Positions 12,301 through 23,459 are shown, counted from the first letter of the stretch. The stretch is 64,000 bases of DNA from Timema cristinae (GCA_039000515.1 JBCFYV010011135.1:31649876-31713875), one strand, 5' to 3'. Numbers and translations: made by a program. Notes: generated from the sequence alone by a model not told the origin.

Positions 12301-13537
12301 AAGACGCGGTGCTAATAATAATAATAATAATGATTCTTAAATATATATAGTGAATCTTGACCTAAAGGCATTTTTAACATGCACAGTCTTTTATGGATTA
12401 TGACGACCATAAACATTATTTGATTGCTTTTTTTATTAGATATAAGTTTATAAATCTTTAGTTAAAATGTTTTAAATAAGAATTTTGTTACATTTGAAAT
12501 ATTTCATTCATTAGTTTTTATTTATTATATATAAAATGTATTCTTTACAGATGAATACAGAAGACAATTCATCGTCACTATATTTCAACGAATCAAATAT
12601 TTTAGACAGATCAAACTTCAATGAAACCGGAAACTATATAAAGATGAACAAAAATATTAATATAAATAAGACATGCAAGGATAAAGAATACTATAAATAC
12701 ACTAAGGAAAGTGGATATTATAATAGAGTGTGTGAGGTAGACTCCTGTTCTAAGGTAGCCAAAAAGGGTGGATATTGTATTTCACATGGTGGTAAACATT
12801 ATACAAAAAAGTGTGGTGTATTTGATTGTTCTAAGCATGCTCTGAAAGGTGGATATTGCATTTCACATGGTGGTAAACATTATTCAAAAAAGTGTGGTGT
12901 AGATGATTGTTCTAATCAATCCAGGAAAGGTGGATTTTGTATTGCACATGGGGATAAAATTAATACAACGGAATGTATTGTAGAGGAATGTTCTAAGCAA
13001 GCCCATAAGGGTGTATTTTGTATCTCACATGGTGGTAAAAATAATTTGAAAAAGTGTGGTGCAAATAATTGTTCCAAGCAAACCAGGAAAGGTGGATTTT
13101 GTATCTCACATGGTGGTAAAAATTATCCTAGAAAGACGTGTAGTTTAGATGATTGTTCTAAACAAGCTCAGAAAGGTGGATATTGTATTGCACATGGGGG
13201 TAAACATTCTCATAGTATGTGTGGAGAAGATGGTTGTTCTAGGCGAGCCTTAAAAGGTGGATATTGTATTGCTCATGGTGGTAAACATTATCAAAAGAAA
13301 TGTGGTTTAATTGATTGTATTAAAAAAGCCAAGAAAGGTGGATATTGTATTAAACATGGTGGTGACAACTATTTAAGAAAGTGTGGTGTAGACGATTGTT
13401 CCAAGCAAGCACAGAAAGGTGGTTATTGTATCTCACATGGTGGTAAAAGTTATTCAAGAAAGTGTGGGGCAGATGATTGTACAAAGAAATCACAGAAAGG
13501 TGGATATTGTATTGCACATGGTGGTAAACATTATTAA
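6274..13537 (+). CDS. Gene B: four-exon Cys/His-repeat protein, 418 aa (span)
   Basis: Predicted join: 6274-6351, 8256-8330, 9250-9366, 12551-13537, with all introns in phase 0 and GT..AG. The first 90 residues are acidic and poorly structured. They hold three IKxE tetrapeptides (IKQE, IKSE, IKTE) that fit the SUMO-acceptor pattern. The last exon encodes a spacer of about 50 residues, then ten C-x4-C-x9-C-x2-H units. Four regularly spaced Cys/His ligands per unit suggest one bound zinc each (inference). The same exon plan in gene C makes the model credible. To my knowledge the N-terminal IKxE style is common in arthropod zinc-finger proteins, so a nuclear role is plausible, but no catalytic or membrane segment is visible. 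Weak points: exon 2 has lost its ancestral 3' part, and no transcript evidence is available here. Confidence 0.78.
6640..6950. repeat. Degenerate dyad-rich repeat in gene B intron 1
   Basis: A run of imperfect short repeats built from words such as ATATCATGA, GATGCAT, ATCATGATA and their reverse complements (for example GATGATGCATTATGA, GATGGTGCATCATGA). The period is irregular at 25-50 bp. It looks like a decayed palindromic minisatellite. Confidence 0.4.
8256..8330 (+). CDS. Gene B exon 2
   Basis: Starts after TTTTTTCCCTAG and ends at TCT|GTGAGT. It encodes 25 residues (AELHPPEFVNMAIKTE..CEPES). A second donor, GAG|GTATGT at 8368, corresponds to the exon end used in genes C and D. Using it would give 112 nt and break the frame. 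Beyond 8331 the D-like peptide (VYLPSFKDKHE) is readable only one base out of frame, so the GTGAGT donor appears to rescue a frameshift. Confidence 0.75.
8735..8937 (+). repeat. Dispersed repeat Rb, copy 1
   Basis: Similar over about 160 bp to 10630-10785. Shared words include CCTGTGGTTAATCCATT, GTTAGAGAAGG, CCGTCATGT and GTTCTACTG. Both copies lie in introns of gene B in the same orientation. Element type unknown. Confidence 0.55.
8940..9125 (+). repeat. Old S2-like SINE shared with gene C intron 2
   Basis: Contains a decayed B box (GGCGTTCCAATTCCGGCC) followed by an S2-like tail. The same element sits at 28040-28225 in the equivalent intron of gene C, so it inserted before the B/C duplication. 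Confidence 0.55.
9250..9366 (+). CDS. Gene B exon 3
   Basis: Acceptor TAATTTCAG, 39 codons (VHYEKTSLVNSPFESEVSD..SLPPIFEDNK), donor AAG|GTACTG. It aligns with exon 3 of C (42 codons). The three-codon difference is an in-frame DSN insertion in C. In B the lysine pair of C's IKKE motif is replaced (FESE), so this exon has lost its SUMO-like motif. Confidence 0.78.
9367..10620. other. Gene B intron 3, 5' part, with ancestral minisatellite unit
   Basis: The first 35 bp after the exon match the start of C intron 3. Around 10020-10145 there is a further match to C (CTTTACAA.., then AGAGGG.GTAAAACAA). This includes about 1.7 copies of the motif GGTTGaATAACAAGtGTG, which is expanded to roughly 27 copies in C. 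A poly(A) run lies at 9540-9557. Confidence 0.55.
10630..10785 (+). repeat. Dispersed repeat Rb, copy 2
   Basis: Second copy of the element at 8735-8937, in gene B intron 3. The two differ by substitutions and small indels. Confidence 0.55.
11306..11500 (+). repeat. S2 SINE, forward, decayed
   Basis: Head CTTTGGTGGCCGCATGGACT (A-box region) and 3' block ..GGTAGTAAGATGCATTGCTAAA are clear. The B box is degraded. It lies in gene B intron 3. Confidence 0.6.
11626..12012. mobile_element. Palindromic element P with tRNA-like ends
   Basis: Two inverted arms of about 155-170 bp surround an 80-bp centre. The outer 75 bp of each arm is tRNA-like, with TGGATAGCTCAGTTG as A box and CCCGGGTTTGATT as B box on the right arm, facing outward. 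The left arm carries the reverse complement (GGAATCGAACCCGAG). Inside come the conserved words GACCCTGGGCACG, GTGAAGAATGACC and CAGAGTCTA. Other copies are at 38118-38695 (both arms), 21100-21260 and 42166-42302 (single arms). Pol III units facing away from the element body are not ordinary SINE structure. Confidence 0.7.
12046..12330 (+). repeat. S1 SINE, full length
   Basis: A 285-bp tRNA-derived SINE: A-box region GTCTAGGGGTAAGG, B box GGGGTTCAATCC, about 200 bp of body, and a (TAA)n tail. A perfect 12-bp target-site duplication TGATTCTTAAAT flanks it (12034-12045 and 12331-12342). It lies in gene B intron 3, same strand. Confidence 0.88.
12551..13537 (+). CDS. Gene B exon 4: 10-unit Cys/His array
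   Basis: The acceptor TTCTTTACAG at 12541-12550 opens the exon at ATG AAT ACA, in phase 0 from exon 3. After an Asn/Ser/Lys-rich spacer of about 58 residues come ten units with consensus KKCGVDDCSKQAQKGGYC-IxHGG. All 40 Cys/His ligands are present. One unit ends HGD and one has KGVFC instead of KGGYC. Linkers between HGG and the next Cys are 5-6 residues. The array ends with KHY-TAA, i.e. inside a linker. The exon is AT-rich (TGT and GGT codons), like A and unlike C and E. Confidence 0.88.
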   Translation: MNTEDNSSSLYFNESNILDRSNFNETGNYIKMNKNININKTCKDKEYYKYTKESGYYNRVCEVDSCSKVAKKGGYCISHGGKHYTKKCGVFDCSKHALKGGYCISHGGKHYSKKCGVDDCSNQSRKGGFCIAHGDKINTTECIVEECSKQAHKGVFCISHGGKNNLKKCGANNCSKQTRKGGFCISHGGKNYPRKTCSLDDCSKQAQKGGYCIAHGGKHSHSMCGEDGCSRRALKGGYCIAHGGKHYQKKCGLIDCIKKAKKGGYCIKHGGDNYLRKCGVDDCSKQAQKGGYCISHGGKSYSRKCGADDCTKKSQKGGYCIAHGGKHY

Positions 13538-13731
13538 AATATATGGTGGAGATCTTGGGGTTTTACCAAAATGTTTATAATTTGCATACAAACCCTATTA
13601 AACACTATTATGCTGTGTGCATTTCTGAAATACTTCCCACGTATTAAGAAAGAGGAAAAACAACAAGATTAGATAATAAATTCTTTTGATAGCACAACAA
13701 TCACTTCATCTGATCTTTCTATCAAATTTAA

Positions 13732-14034
13732 AAATATGTAATTGAAATTTCTGCTGATAGCTTTCTAAAAGAAATATTCAAGACTATAACGATTTGTGAT
13801 TTCTGGACAGCAGCTAGGCATGAGTTTAAAGACTTGAGTGACATTGTCATTTCAAAGCTTCTTCCATTCCCATCTACTTATTTGTGTGAACAAGTCTTCC
13901 CTGCAATGACATCAGTAAAAACTAAGCTTGGGAATTATATGAATACTGAGCTACTCCTCATTCTCACACTCACTAACTCTCGTCCCCGGATTGAACTACT
14001 AATTTCAAGAAAACAAGACCGGAGATGTCACTGA
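13732..14034 (+). mobile_element. hAT transposase C-terminal relic
   Basis: About 100 codons open to TGA, containing DFW..EF..LSD.....LPFPSTYLCEQ and then MTSVKTKLGN..NSRPRIELLISRKQ. This is the C-terminal dimerisation region typical of hAT transposases of the ZBED/FAM200-like group. The in-frame stop at 13729 and the absence of upstream transposase sequence show it is a fragment. It starts about 200 bp beyond the gene B stop, so it is either in the B 3' UTR or just downstream. Confidence 0.78.
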
Positions 14035-14860
14035 ATGGGTATTTGTAATAATTAAATAAATATTGGCACTTTTTTTTGTATTTTAATATTTTAAAACTCA
14101 TAATTTTTTATTGGTATAAATAGAGCAGTAATTCTGCAAAATCATTGTATTATGCATTATTTTATTTAGTTCCCTGAAATGCTATACTTACTGGGTATAT
14201 TGTAAAATCCAATGTAGTACAAATTTAGAACAAATATTTTTGGGGGTATACGACCAAAAAAGGGTGAATAGGTGTAGATGATTATTAAAAGCAATTACAA
14301 AAAGAAGGATATTGTATCCCATTGACTTCAGATTACATTTTTCCACTGCTCAGTGAAGCTCTGAAACCAAATTTAGAAGATAATCGCTACTTCATTTCAG
14401 AAACATCTTCGTATTGTAATTTTCCACCACTCATATAAGATAAGAGTACAATAATCATCATTTTAGGAATATGCAGTCGAAATTTTTATTTTAAAGTGAA
14501 TTCAATTCAATTGTATGAAATAATTCCAGTTCAAATTGAAGTTCTAGTATTTTATTTTTTTATTCTAAAAAAAATTAGCATGAATTAATGTCCGGGGAGC
14601 TAGATGTTGTGTTTTTCTAGATTTAATTTAGTTAACAAGCCATGTGCTGATATAATCCATCGATTCAAAAATTTCACTTTGAAAAACTTCAGATAAAAGA
14701 AATTAAATTTGGTGATGGCAGAATGTAAAATGTTTTTAACATTATAGACTGCTAAATAATATTGGTGCTAAGAGAATATAAAGAAAAGCAAGATAGTTAA
14801 CGGAACAAAAACATTGTAGATGTAGTATTCACCCCACCACCCATTTGTATAGTACACATA

Positions 14861-15014
14861 GAATGTGGGGAATGCCAGGCCTCCACCGTGGTTCGGATTC
14901 CACGTTAAACTGTAGGTCCTTCATTTCATCTCATAATCACCCTACCATTACACATTAGTGTAAGTGCGTATAACCCGAACGGGTAGTAAGACGCGGTGCT
15001 AATAATAATAATAA
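14861..15014 (+). repeat. S1 SINE, 5'-truncated
   Basis: The 3' half of S1 with a (TAA)n tail, flanked by a perfect 13-bp direct repeat TATAGTACACATA (14848-14860 and 15015-15027). Truncation plus duplication is the classic product of incomplete target-primed reverse transcription. Confidence 0.85.
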
Positions 15015-15049
15015 TATAGTACACATACATACAAAAAAATACCAATGTA

Positions 15050-15098
15050 TAAGGTTAAGGAAGGTGGAATTTATAGGAAGTATACTCGCATTTATGAG
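15050..15098 (-). repeat. S2 SINE, reverse, interrupted by LTR (part 1)
   Basis: The S2 block GGAAGTATACTCGCATTTATGAG stops at 15098 and resumes after 16309 with GAGGAAGGAAAGTG..AACCATTTAGG (to about 16345). The SINE was the target of the LTR insertion. Confidence 0.6.
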
Positions 15099-16309
15099 TG
15101 CAACCTCCCCGCTTTCCTATTCTAGGGTGAGGATGACTGGATAATCAGGCGAAATGGCCTAATTTTAATAACATATCTTTATTTGTCATAAACAATGAAA
15201 AGGTACACATTATAGGTAACAACAAAACATAGAGCTCGAAGAGCGTCTGTCTTCTTTCTAACGAGAAATGGTTCCATTTAGATTACGGAGACCATAACCC
15301 AACAATGCAACAATGCACGACGAACATAATTAAACACATCAGACAATAATCCTAACTGACTTATATCAAAGTCTATGGTCCTAGGTTCGAAGAACGTCCA
15401 ATCCAATAAGGTGATCTTTAAAGTCCTATGATATTCAAAGTCCCGCGTAACACATAGGCGTTAAGCGCTCACAACCCCCAACAAATATCATAACGTTATA
15501 CAATAATAACGACCAATAGTGGACCAAGTCCCAATCTATCCTATTAGTGTCCTGTCTCCTAATACAATGTAATCTACCCGGACGACAGCTAATCCTAAGC
15601 ATACTCATAAATAAATACTAGGTGGGAAGAAAGCCCAAGACGCGGAATTCTACTCTGCATATTCAATAGTATGTAAATATACCAATTAGGCCAATAGGCA
15701 CAATAAATAGGGCTGGAGCCCAAAAAGACGGTAGAAAGGCGACGGCATTTTGACAACAATGAGAAGTGCATGACGTAGTAAGTTTACATATTTAAACTAA
15801 GATTTTGTGTCCAGCACAATAATTTAGAAAGTTTTTCCCCATTACGCCGAAATATAATTTAGATACAGACAATAATGATAATAATAATAATCCCCTGCCC
15901 TACGTCGCCGTTCTCACCTCGATAAGCTGGTGGTGCAATAAGTGACCATAGACCACCAGCGCACCACTACATATACAAAGTTAAAGTTGTCGGTGAGGGG
16001 AGGGTCGCGAGGAGAGGGAAGGAAGGAGAAGCGAGAGAACGGGATGACGAGATGGGTCGAGCAACGTGTCGAATAGTCTAGAAATTTGACGTGGCCGGAA
16101 GAAGCAACTATCTTCCTTTGTTTCTCGCCAGTCTCGGGTTTGACGCTAGGTGGCACCTGTCGAACGGTCCGTCAGTTAATCGGGTGGTTGTTTGGAGTAA
16201 GGAGGTCGGTGCCGCGTGTTGCAGCTCGTCTTGGAGGTTCGGTGAATGTCCCCCATTCGATTAAGCCATAACTCTTTAAGTCGTTACTTCTGACTTGTAA
16301 CTTGTTACA
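15099..16309 (-). mobile_element. Solo LTR, about 1.2 kb
   Basis: On the minus strand the block starts TGTAACAAG and ends GGGGAGGTTGCA, the TG..CA form of LTR ends. It is flanked by a 4-bp duplication TGAG (15095-15098 and 16310-16313). It has no substantial coding frame. An AATAAAGA polyadenylation-type word lies near its minus-strand 3' end (about 15178-15185). It is richer in GC than its surroundings. An insertion into an S2 SINE defines both borders. Family (Gypsy or BEL) is not decided; there is no internal region, so it is a recombined solo LTR. Confidence 0.7.
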
Positions 16310-16345
16310 TGAGGAAGGAAAGTGAAAAACCATTTAGGATAGGAA

Positions 16346-17835
16346 CTATCGCCCTTTTTTATAGGTCATACCAAATCACCATGGCATAAAACATGACTAT
16401 TTGATTTTCTTAATTTTTGGCACACTTTTAGTAGTCCATGAGAGTAGTTATTTCCAAAATTTACAGCTGTCTATTTCATTTGGTTTAGACACTTTTGACA
16501 TTTCAATTTTTTTTTAAACTGCTGCATATAAAAAGTGGATATCTCAGCTACTATAATATATAATTGGAAAACCTGTAAGACGAACTTTAAAATAAGCTAA
16601 TGTGGAAAGTATATATAAACAGGCTTTGGTTTATAGTGGTGCTCAAGGTCGTTAAAAATAAAATTGGACCTTGAATTTTCCCACAAAGGGGTATTTTTTT
16701 TAAATGTCAAAAAACCATATTTTTTCTTATGAATGTTATTTATCTCTCTTCCAATTCTTAAGTTGGGATGGCAATGGGTTCACTAGATATTTAAGTTTGA
16801 ATGTTTAGATTTAGCGAGAGCTGTAGGTTACCCTATATTATTTATAATTATTATATAAGAAATTACAAGCTAAAAATAAGTGTTAAACTAAACACAAAGA
16901 TACGTAATTAAAATAAAAAGAGGGTGAGCCTAATTGTTGTTAAGGGGTGGGGGGTACGAGGGGCTCCTAAGTGAGAGAATAATATGTGAAGAATGGTAAG
17001 CAGCACACTTTATGCAATTGATGTCATTGACAATACAATATTTTGTGTTAGGAAGGCCTTAAACCAATCAACCAACAAAGAAAGTAAAATACATGTGTGT
17101 AACCGAATTAAAATAAATATGTACTTTTTATAACAATCGAATTATTTTTTTAAAAGTTATGTCAAATAACTCCATTTTTTTATTCTAGCTATTAGTTCTT
17201 ATATGCAGGAGAAAACATTTACTGTACATTTATATTTTTATTATTAATAAGAATTATAATAATGGTAGTTGAAATAAGGTACCTTTTAGTATTATAAATG
17301 TTGCTATGTATATTACTAACAATATTACTACTTTATTTATTATTTAGTTTAAATATTTTAAAAAAAATGTCAAAAACTCTATTGTACCAAATCCATAATA
17401 TCGGTTATAATAATAATAGTATAATAAAACTCCATGGAATAAGCTCACATTCGAGCTATACTGACAGAGTGGCCGCCATATTCAAGTAAATCTGTTTTTA
17501 ACATATAACTAACTGATAACCAAACTATTTGGATTAATTAAATAAAACTTTCAATAAAGAAATAGGTATTTTAACTGAAACCTTTGTATAGTGTATTAAC
17601 TTATGCCCAGTTAATTCATGCTCATAGTTAAAAACTGACATTTTTATTAAAGTTGTAACACTGTTGAATTGAATCGAGGCATCGAATTCTCAAGCTCACC
17701 ATGACTTATAACGCTTATGTATCAATACTGATGCTATTTTCTAGTTAACTTACAAAATATAAACGCTTTTCTTAACACAAACCTCAATATGGTTAATTTT
17801 AGTTCTTTATAAACATCAAAATATATATCACCTAC
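16346..17835. other. Intergenic, AT-rich, nothing assigned
   Basis: No exon, RNA or clear mobile element was recognised. Short open frames here lack codon structure or splice sites. Confidence 0.4.
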
Positions 17836-18134
17836 GGGTAACCTGGTGGTCTAGGGTTAAGGTGTCAGAATTCTGTGCTGAGAGGGTCCGGGGTTCAATC
17901 CTCGGCCCCGGCAAAGATTTATATGATTACCAAACCCTTCCTTCACCTCTGACAAGACGTGTATTAATCACAACTTGTGAATGTGTCGAATGCTAGGTCT
18001 CCACCGTGGTTCGAATCCCACTTTAAATTGTAGGTCCTCCATTCAATCTCACAATCACCCTATCATTACACATTAGCGTGTGTGTAGCTTGAACGGGTAT
18101 TAAGACGCTGTGCTAATAATAATAATAATAATAT
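17836..18134 (+). repeat. S1 SINE, full length
   Basis: Head GTAACCTGGTGGTCTAGGG, B box GGGGTTCAATCC, body and (TAA)n tail. It is slightly diverged from the 12046 copy. Confidence 0.82.
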
Positions 18135-18650
18135 TTCCTTATTCTGTTGCGGAAACACGTCTTAGCTGAATAAAAGTGTTATTCTTTGAAAATAGTGAAG
18201 TATTATACCACATTTTCCTGAATAAACATTAACATTAAAGGATATAAATTGAGTTTTACAGGTAATACTGTACACATATGAATAAAAAACTTTAATATAT
18301 TTAAATATGTAGTTATCACCCATGCTGTTTATAGTCTGCCAAGACTACACTTATATTTAAAGTTGGTTATTAGCTTGTATATTCGTTTCAGAAACCATAT
18401 GTTGAAAGTTCGATGACTATAATGAAACAAGTTAGCTATAAAATGTATTACTTTTGTTTGAATGGCATACTTTGTGTAGAAGTCTTTATATTCAAATGAT
18501 AATTTAGTTTATAGGCTTGTAGGAAGTACGATATCTACTAAACCTTGATTTTAGTAATAATCTCTTCTGGGAGGTCTTTTATTCTAACTAAAAACAACCA
18601 TTAGGGTAAGATTCTGGTACGAGATACAGCCTTACCAGCGATCTTCAAAT
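18135..18650. repeat. Dispersed repeat Rc, copy 1
   Basis: Matches 48985-49325: shared words AACACGTCT, ATAGTGAAGTATTATA, ACATTAAAGGATA, GGTAATACT and GATTCTGGTACGA. Element type unknown. It continues into the tandem pair that follows. Confidence 0.55.
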
Positions 18651-18661
18651 CATCATATATA

Positions 18662-19245
18662 TTAGGCTACGTCGACTTATTTAATGAAAAAACTAACCAG
18701 TTTCGAACTTTATTATGCTCTTCAAAGCTTTTATTAACATTTATTTTATTTAACGTACCACACATTGGTGTAAGTAATATATTCAATCGAATTAATTGGC
18801 GATGTAAAAAGCCACTTTGCCTTTTATGGGTGTAAGAGAGGAGAAGATACCAGAAAGTTTTTTTTTCTCTCTTACACAATGGTATGCATACCACAGCTCG
18901 AAACTTTCAGCCGCAGAAGTCCATCTAGTTATACATAAGAGGTCAATGCTTACCCTACATCAACTTATTTAAAGAAACCAGTCACGAATTTCGAACATTG
19001 TTATGCTCTTCAAACCTTTTACTGGCATATTTATTTCATTCCTCTAATCGCACGTTAAAATTTCACATATAGTCAATCAAATTAGCGAATGATGTCAAAA
19101 TTCCACATTGCCTTTTATGTGTGTAACAGAAAAAAGAGATAGCCCAAAGTTTTCTTCTCTCTTACACAATAGTATGCAGACAGCAATTTAAAAATGTCAG
19201 CCACATAATATGTTCATCCACTCCACAGTTACATTTTAGAGATCA
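18662..19245. repeat. Tandem pair of a ~290-bp repeat (Rd)
   Basis: Two adjacent copies (about 18662-18950 and 18957-19245) share ACTTATTTAA.GAAA, TTATGCTCTTCAAA, TGCCTTTTATG.GTGTAA and TTCTCTCTTACACAAT.GTATGCA. A third single copy lies at 49327-49620, after Rc as here, so Rc+Rd form one element whose Rd part was duplicated at this locus. Confidence 0.65.
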
Positions 19246-19257
19246 ATGTGAGAAAAC

Positions 19258-19488
19258 GTGTGATCGGGTGAATAGAAGTGTGATGTGGATGAGTTGTTAG
19301 TAAATGCAAGTATGGCGTTGTATGATAGAAGAATTAAAGCGTGCTTTAGGGTGGATGGAGTGAAATGGTTTAGTACTGAGCACTGTGTTAGACAAGTTTG
19401 TGTTATGTTCTCCTTAATTAATTATAAGTTTATGAAGGATGCTTGTGAGAACGCGGTTGGCTTACAATTAATACTATTATCATCGTGA
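19258..19488 (+). mobile_element. LINE reverse-transcriptase fragment
   Basis: A 67-codon frame reads ..ALYDRRIKACFRVDGVKWFSTEHCVRQVCVMFS..INYKFMKD (shown in part). This resembles the non-LTR RT segment whose consensus is GVRQGC-LSP-LFN-YM. Key positions are substituted (RQVC, MFS), so it is an inactive fragment. Confidence 0.65.
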
Positions 19489-21099
19489 GGTATTTTAACA
19501 AAATGTATAAGATGTGGTTTTAGCCGATTTATTAGTAAATAGGTAAATATTACTAGGTTGTATTTGAGTTATTTTTGCTTCCCACCACTACCAACACACA
19601 TTACATTTTTATCAGGGCTTCATAGATAGTTTTTTTTTTACTAGAACTATGATGGTGTCTGTAAGTAAGTAAAGTAAAATTAAGAGAAAAATCCCACAAT
19701 ATTTCAGAGGAAGGTGTAAAATCATTAAGGAATCGCCACCATCGTTACACTCGTTTGGTATTCAGAACTTGGATGAAAATCATTCTAGGTAACCCAGTCT
19801 TTTATTCTGTTGGCCCTCTGATGAGAGTAGCATTGGTGATGTAAAGGTGGCATTACTTACCTATTCTAGTCTAACACGTCCCACGCAGTCCTTTGACCAA
19901 GAAATGACTTGAGTGTGAGTGGAGCTTTATTGGAATAGATAAATTAGAAGTAGCATACGCAAGATTACCAAGTAAGGGGAGTTTAGGGAGATCCCCTCTA
20001 CCGGTGGAGGCATTTTTTTTTAATATCATTTTATACAACTAGGAGCTCTCTTTTTGAAGATTTTTTTATTGGTATTTGTTGATTTTATTATTAATATCTT
20101 TACTATTATAAACGTGATAAGCTAACAAAATAAAAAATAATTAGGGCTTTCACAAAAACTACCGATTATCTATAATAGCTAAATGTGCAACTTCTGTGCA
20201 ACTTCCCTGTGGAATTACGTGTGAAACTGGTAGTTTAAAACCTACCACAATCTTCAGGACTTATGCCACTTCCTAGAATACAAGAACATTAATTAGGACG
20301 AGGATCAACACAAGATGTCTGGCAATTGATTTATTTAATCTTTTTTTTTTTCGCTCACAATGTTTAACTGGACTAATTCCCCTCCCCTCATTTTATTTTC
20401 TATTCGAATTTGCGTAGATCTCCGGGCATTCCCAAACTACAGTAGGGAGGCTCAAGCCCCCTCAAGACCACCACACCCCTCTCGTGGATATGCTACTGAT
20501 TAGAGCTACACCTAGACTACACTGACACTCTTGAAACTCCAACAGGGTTCTCACATACCACCTCTAATAATATATGAAACTCTCTCACATCTTTGTTTAG
20601 GTTCTAAGGATTTAAGGCTTAATCCTCTAAGAATACAAACATTTATCTTTCCTCACGTGTTTAAATTTTATGAAAATCGACTTACCCATAAATGTGTATT
20701 GTAATAAAAAAAAGATAAACTAATTTCAAAGGATAATTTTTTAAAACTATTCAAAATGTTAAATTTTTTTAAAATGTAAACGCCCTTATTTGTATACCAA
20801 AAAAAATAGTTAGCCACTTGAATAATGTGATTCTATGTTCTATCAAAAGTTCATGGCAAGTTTATATTCGTTTAAGTTTGAAGAAACGTCATCTGGAGGC
20901 AATAATCCTAGCCTGAAACTTTTGGCTTAACGTACCAATGGTATGTAATTGAACTATCCCAAGGTTAAACATTACTCTTAGTTTAGTGAGAAGATTTCAA
21001 GGAGGTGGAAGATTGCGAGTTAATTGATAGTATCAAATAGCCAAAGCTATTTTTATGCTTTTAGTGAGGATGACTCAATCTATATATCATATTCTGAAA
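19489..21099. other. Intergenic, nothing assigned
   Basis: About 1.6 kb of AT-rich sequence without recognisable exon, repeat ends or RNA gene. Confidence 0.4.
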
Positions 21100-21260
21100 A
21101 TTGAAAAATGACACCTGGACACGGGAATTGAACTTGGGACCTTTGACTTAGTACATTAATGCTTTAACTACTGAGCTATTCAGAAATCGTACTTTGCCCA
21201 GGGTCATTCTTCACCCACATTTTAAGGCGGAGTCTATGATGGACGTGCAGAAATTGTCAT
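21100..21260 (-). repeat. Single arm of palindromic element P
   Basis: Corresponds to the left arm at 11626: tRNA-like GGGAATTGAACTTGGGACC, GAGCTATTCAG, CCCAGGGTCATTCTTCAC, then GGCGGAGTCTATGATGGAC. No inverted partner follows. Confidence 0.65.
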
Positions 21261-21549
21261 ATCAGTCCTCTGATGAAGATCTGGTTATTGGCTATACGTA
21301 CTTCAAAGTTCGTAAAAAAATTCCCGGTAACCATTTTGGGTTCATCCGGATTAAAAAAATAAAATATGGGATTTTCTACCTCAATAACAAAGTTTACATT
21401 AGCCTTTTGTTATCTCTTTGACATTTTCCTTTTGTCACCCAGAAGTGGAAAACATGCGAGAAGAACGCAAACGATCGAAGCTTAAGTTTCCACATTTGTA
21501 AATAATAATAATAATAAAAATGGGCGTGTGTACTTATGTACGCGCGCGA

Positions 21550-22154
21550 GAAGTTATACTTCTTTGGCATCATTAAAAAATAGTTTTAATTGCATGCAAA
21601 TAATTAATTACAATAAAATGATAATATTTAGTATTAATTATGTTAAATAATAATATTTTAATTTATATCAATAAATAATACATACGAATAGTTAACCTCA
21701 ATTATAATGGAGCACTTGAAAAAATCTATAAGCACAATTTTTTTCACTAATATTTATGAATAGTAAATAATATTAATCAAAATATTCAATTTAAATCACT
21801 ACTGAATATAATTTATTAGCACATATATAATTCGCACTTGTATGAAACTAAAACACGTGTTGTGAATGTAGAAACTAGAAACATGTGGATAAATATTATA
21901 TATATGAAAACAGTGATCAGAGGCGACGAGCGTACCATAGAGAAAGGAATAACATAGTATACATTTCTCTATGAGCGTAACAACATGCGCGACTAACAGA
22001 GGTTCTATTTCTATTTTGTTGGTAGCTTTTTATTTTCGAGACTTAATGAGCGATTTACCTTCAACCTGTTGCTTTTGTGTTACAGTGATGCGCGCGCATC
22101 TTAAAATTTCACTCTCATCATTTTTTCATAACGCGCCTAAAGAAGTATAACTTC
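21550..22154. mobile_element. TIR element, ~605 bp
   Basis: The left end GAAGTTATACTTCTTTGG and the right end CCTAAAGAAGTATAACTTC are inverted repeats. GCGCGCG runs sit just outside the left end and inside the right end. The interior is very AT-rich, with no coding frame. An internal hairpin CATAGAGAAA..TTCTCTATG lies near 21940-21976. Superfamily not assigned. Confidence 0.6.
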
Positions 22155-23440
22155 AAAAAAAACTGTGCACAGCTATACGCTGCAACGACTTAGGCCTTTG
22201 ATCCACCGAGGAGCCCAAAATCAAGCGTTTAATCACCAATGACCAAGCAACCGATCACCTAGGCGACTCGTGCATTTAGATCCACTCATCCACCGAGGAG
22301 ACTACAATTTATCGCTGGGCAATACATCGTAAGGAGACCAAACATGTTAGTCGTTTCCACGCGGGGCTGTACGCAGTGTTTTATTTCCATTTATGCAAGC
22401 TTAGGTTTAGATAGTTTCACGTTTTTTCGTGCAAATTTTCACTGCTGGGTGACAAAATACCACGGACAACGTCAACGAAAGAACAAACAGTGAATGTGAA
22501 CTTTGTTCTTAAGGTATAATATCATATGCCTATTTTAACCACCTTTTTTATTTGTTTTTTTTTTAAATCTGAATAAACCCAAAATAATTGATACTGGGCC
22601 TTTTTACTCGCTTCTAAGAACACGTCTTTTGTGATTGACTTGTGACCAACACCTGCCTTAGAACAATCGGTCTCTGAAGTGGGTAAAAATTATTGTAATT
22701 TTTAGTATTCAGTTGCAGATGTAAAGAAATCCTCATTAAAATTTACGAAGCCACCAATTTACAACAAGTACCTACTAGGCGTATATAATCTATACCTGTA
22801 CGAATTATTTCTGAAAGAATCGTTCTATTTAGTCATTAATGCTTAGTTATTTTAATTATTTAACAAAAAAAATGTGTTCTTAGAAACTTAAAGAAGAAAA
22901 AATTGCTTTCTGTCTTGATTTCTATAATTAATTTTGTAATGTGTAATTTATTTAAGTTTTGTCACCCACAGCAATATGGCTGAAATTAGAATGGCAATTT
23001 TCCATTATATATCGCTCTATTTATAATTGATATATCGAAAGCGATGGTATATCGATATCAGTTGTTTTCTATATTATATTGAATGGCTTTGGTCTGCGGG
23101 AGCTGTACTGTAATGTTAGTCATAGATATGTTATTCTTCGCCATTTTTCACGTTTTAAAGTTTTAATTACCTATAGAAAATAACAGACAGTTTTTTTTTT
23201 AAATAGAAACTAAACCAATCCAGTTAATATAAATATAAAACCAAAAATTGTGAAATTTATTTTTAACCACAAGTTCTAAAATTTTAACACGATGTATTCA
23301 ATAAATTGATCGATATATTGGTTACTAAAATATCGATGTTTTGTAAATATATCGATATATAGTCGACATACCCAGCCGTAAGATTCTTTCGGTCAGTTTT
23401 TTAAAAGATTAGGGGAACTTCGTTTTCTAAGTTTCCGAAC
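22155..23440. other. Intergenic; GC-richer patch, then TATATCGATAT-rich segment
   Basis: 22190-22400 is GC-richer, with the word GATCCACCGAGGAG repeated about 90 bp apart. 23010-23370 has several ATATCGATATAT-like words at its two ends, suggesting a decayed TIR element. No coding evidence. Confidence 0.35.
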
Positions 23441-23459
23441 ATTGATTTAGGCGTGTTTA

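Noticed and set aside
15914..16271. Possible short genes in the GC-rich block
   Set aside because: They lie inside the solo LTR and conflict with its well-defined ends.
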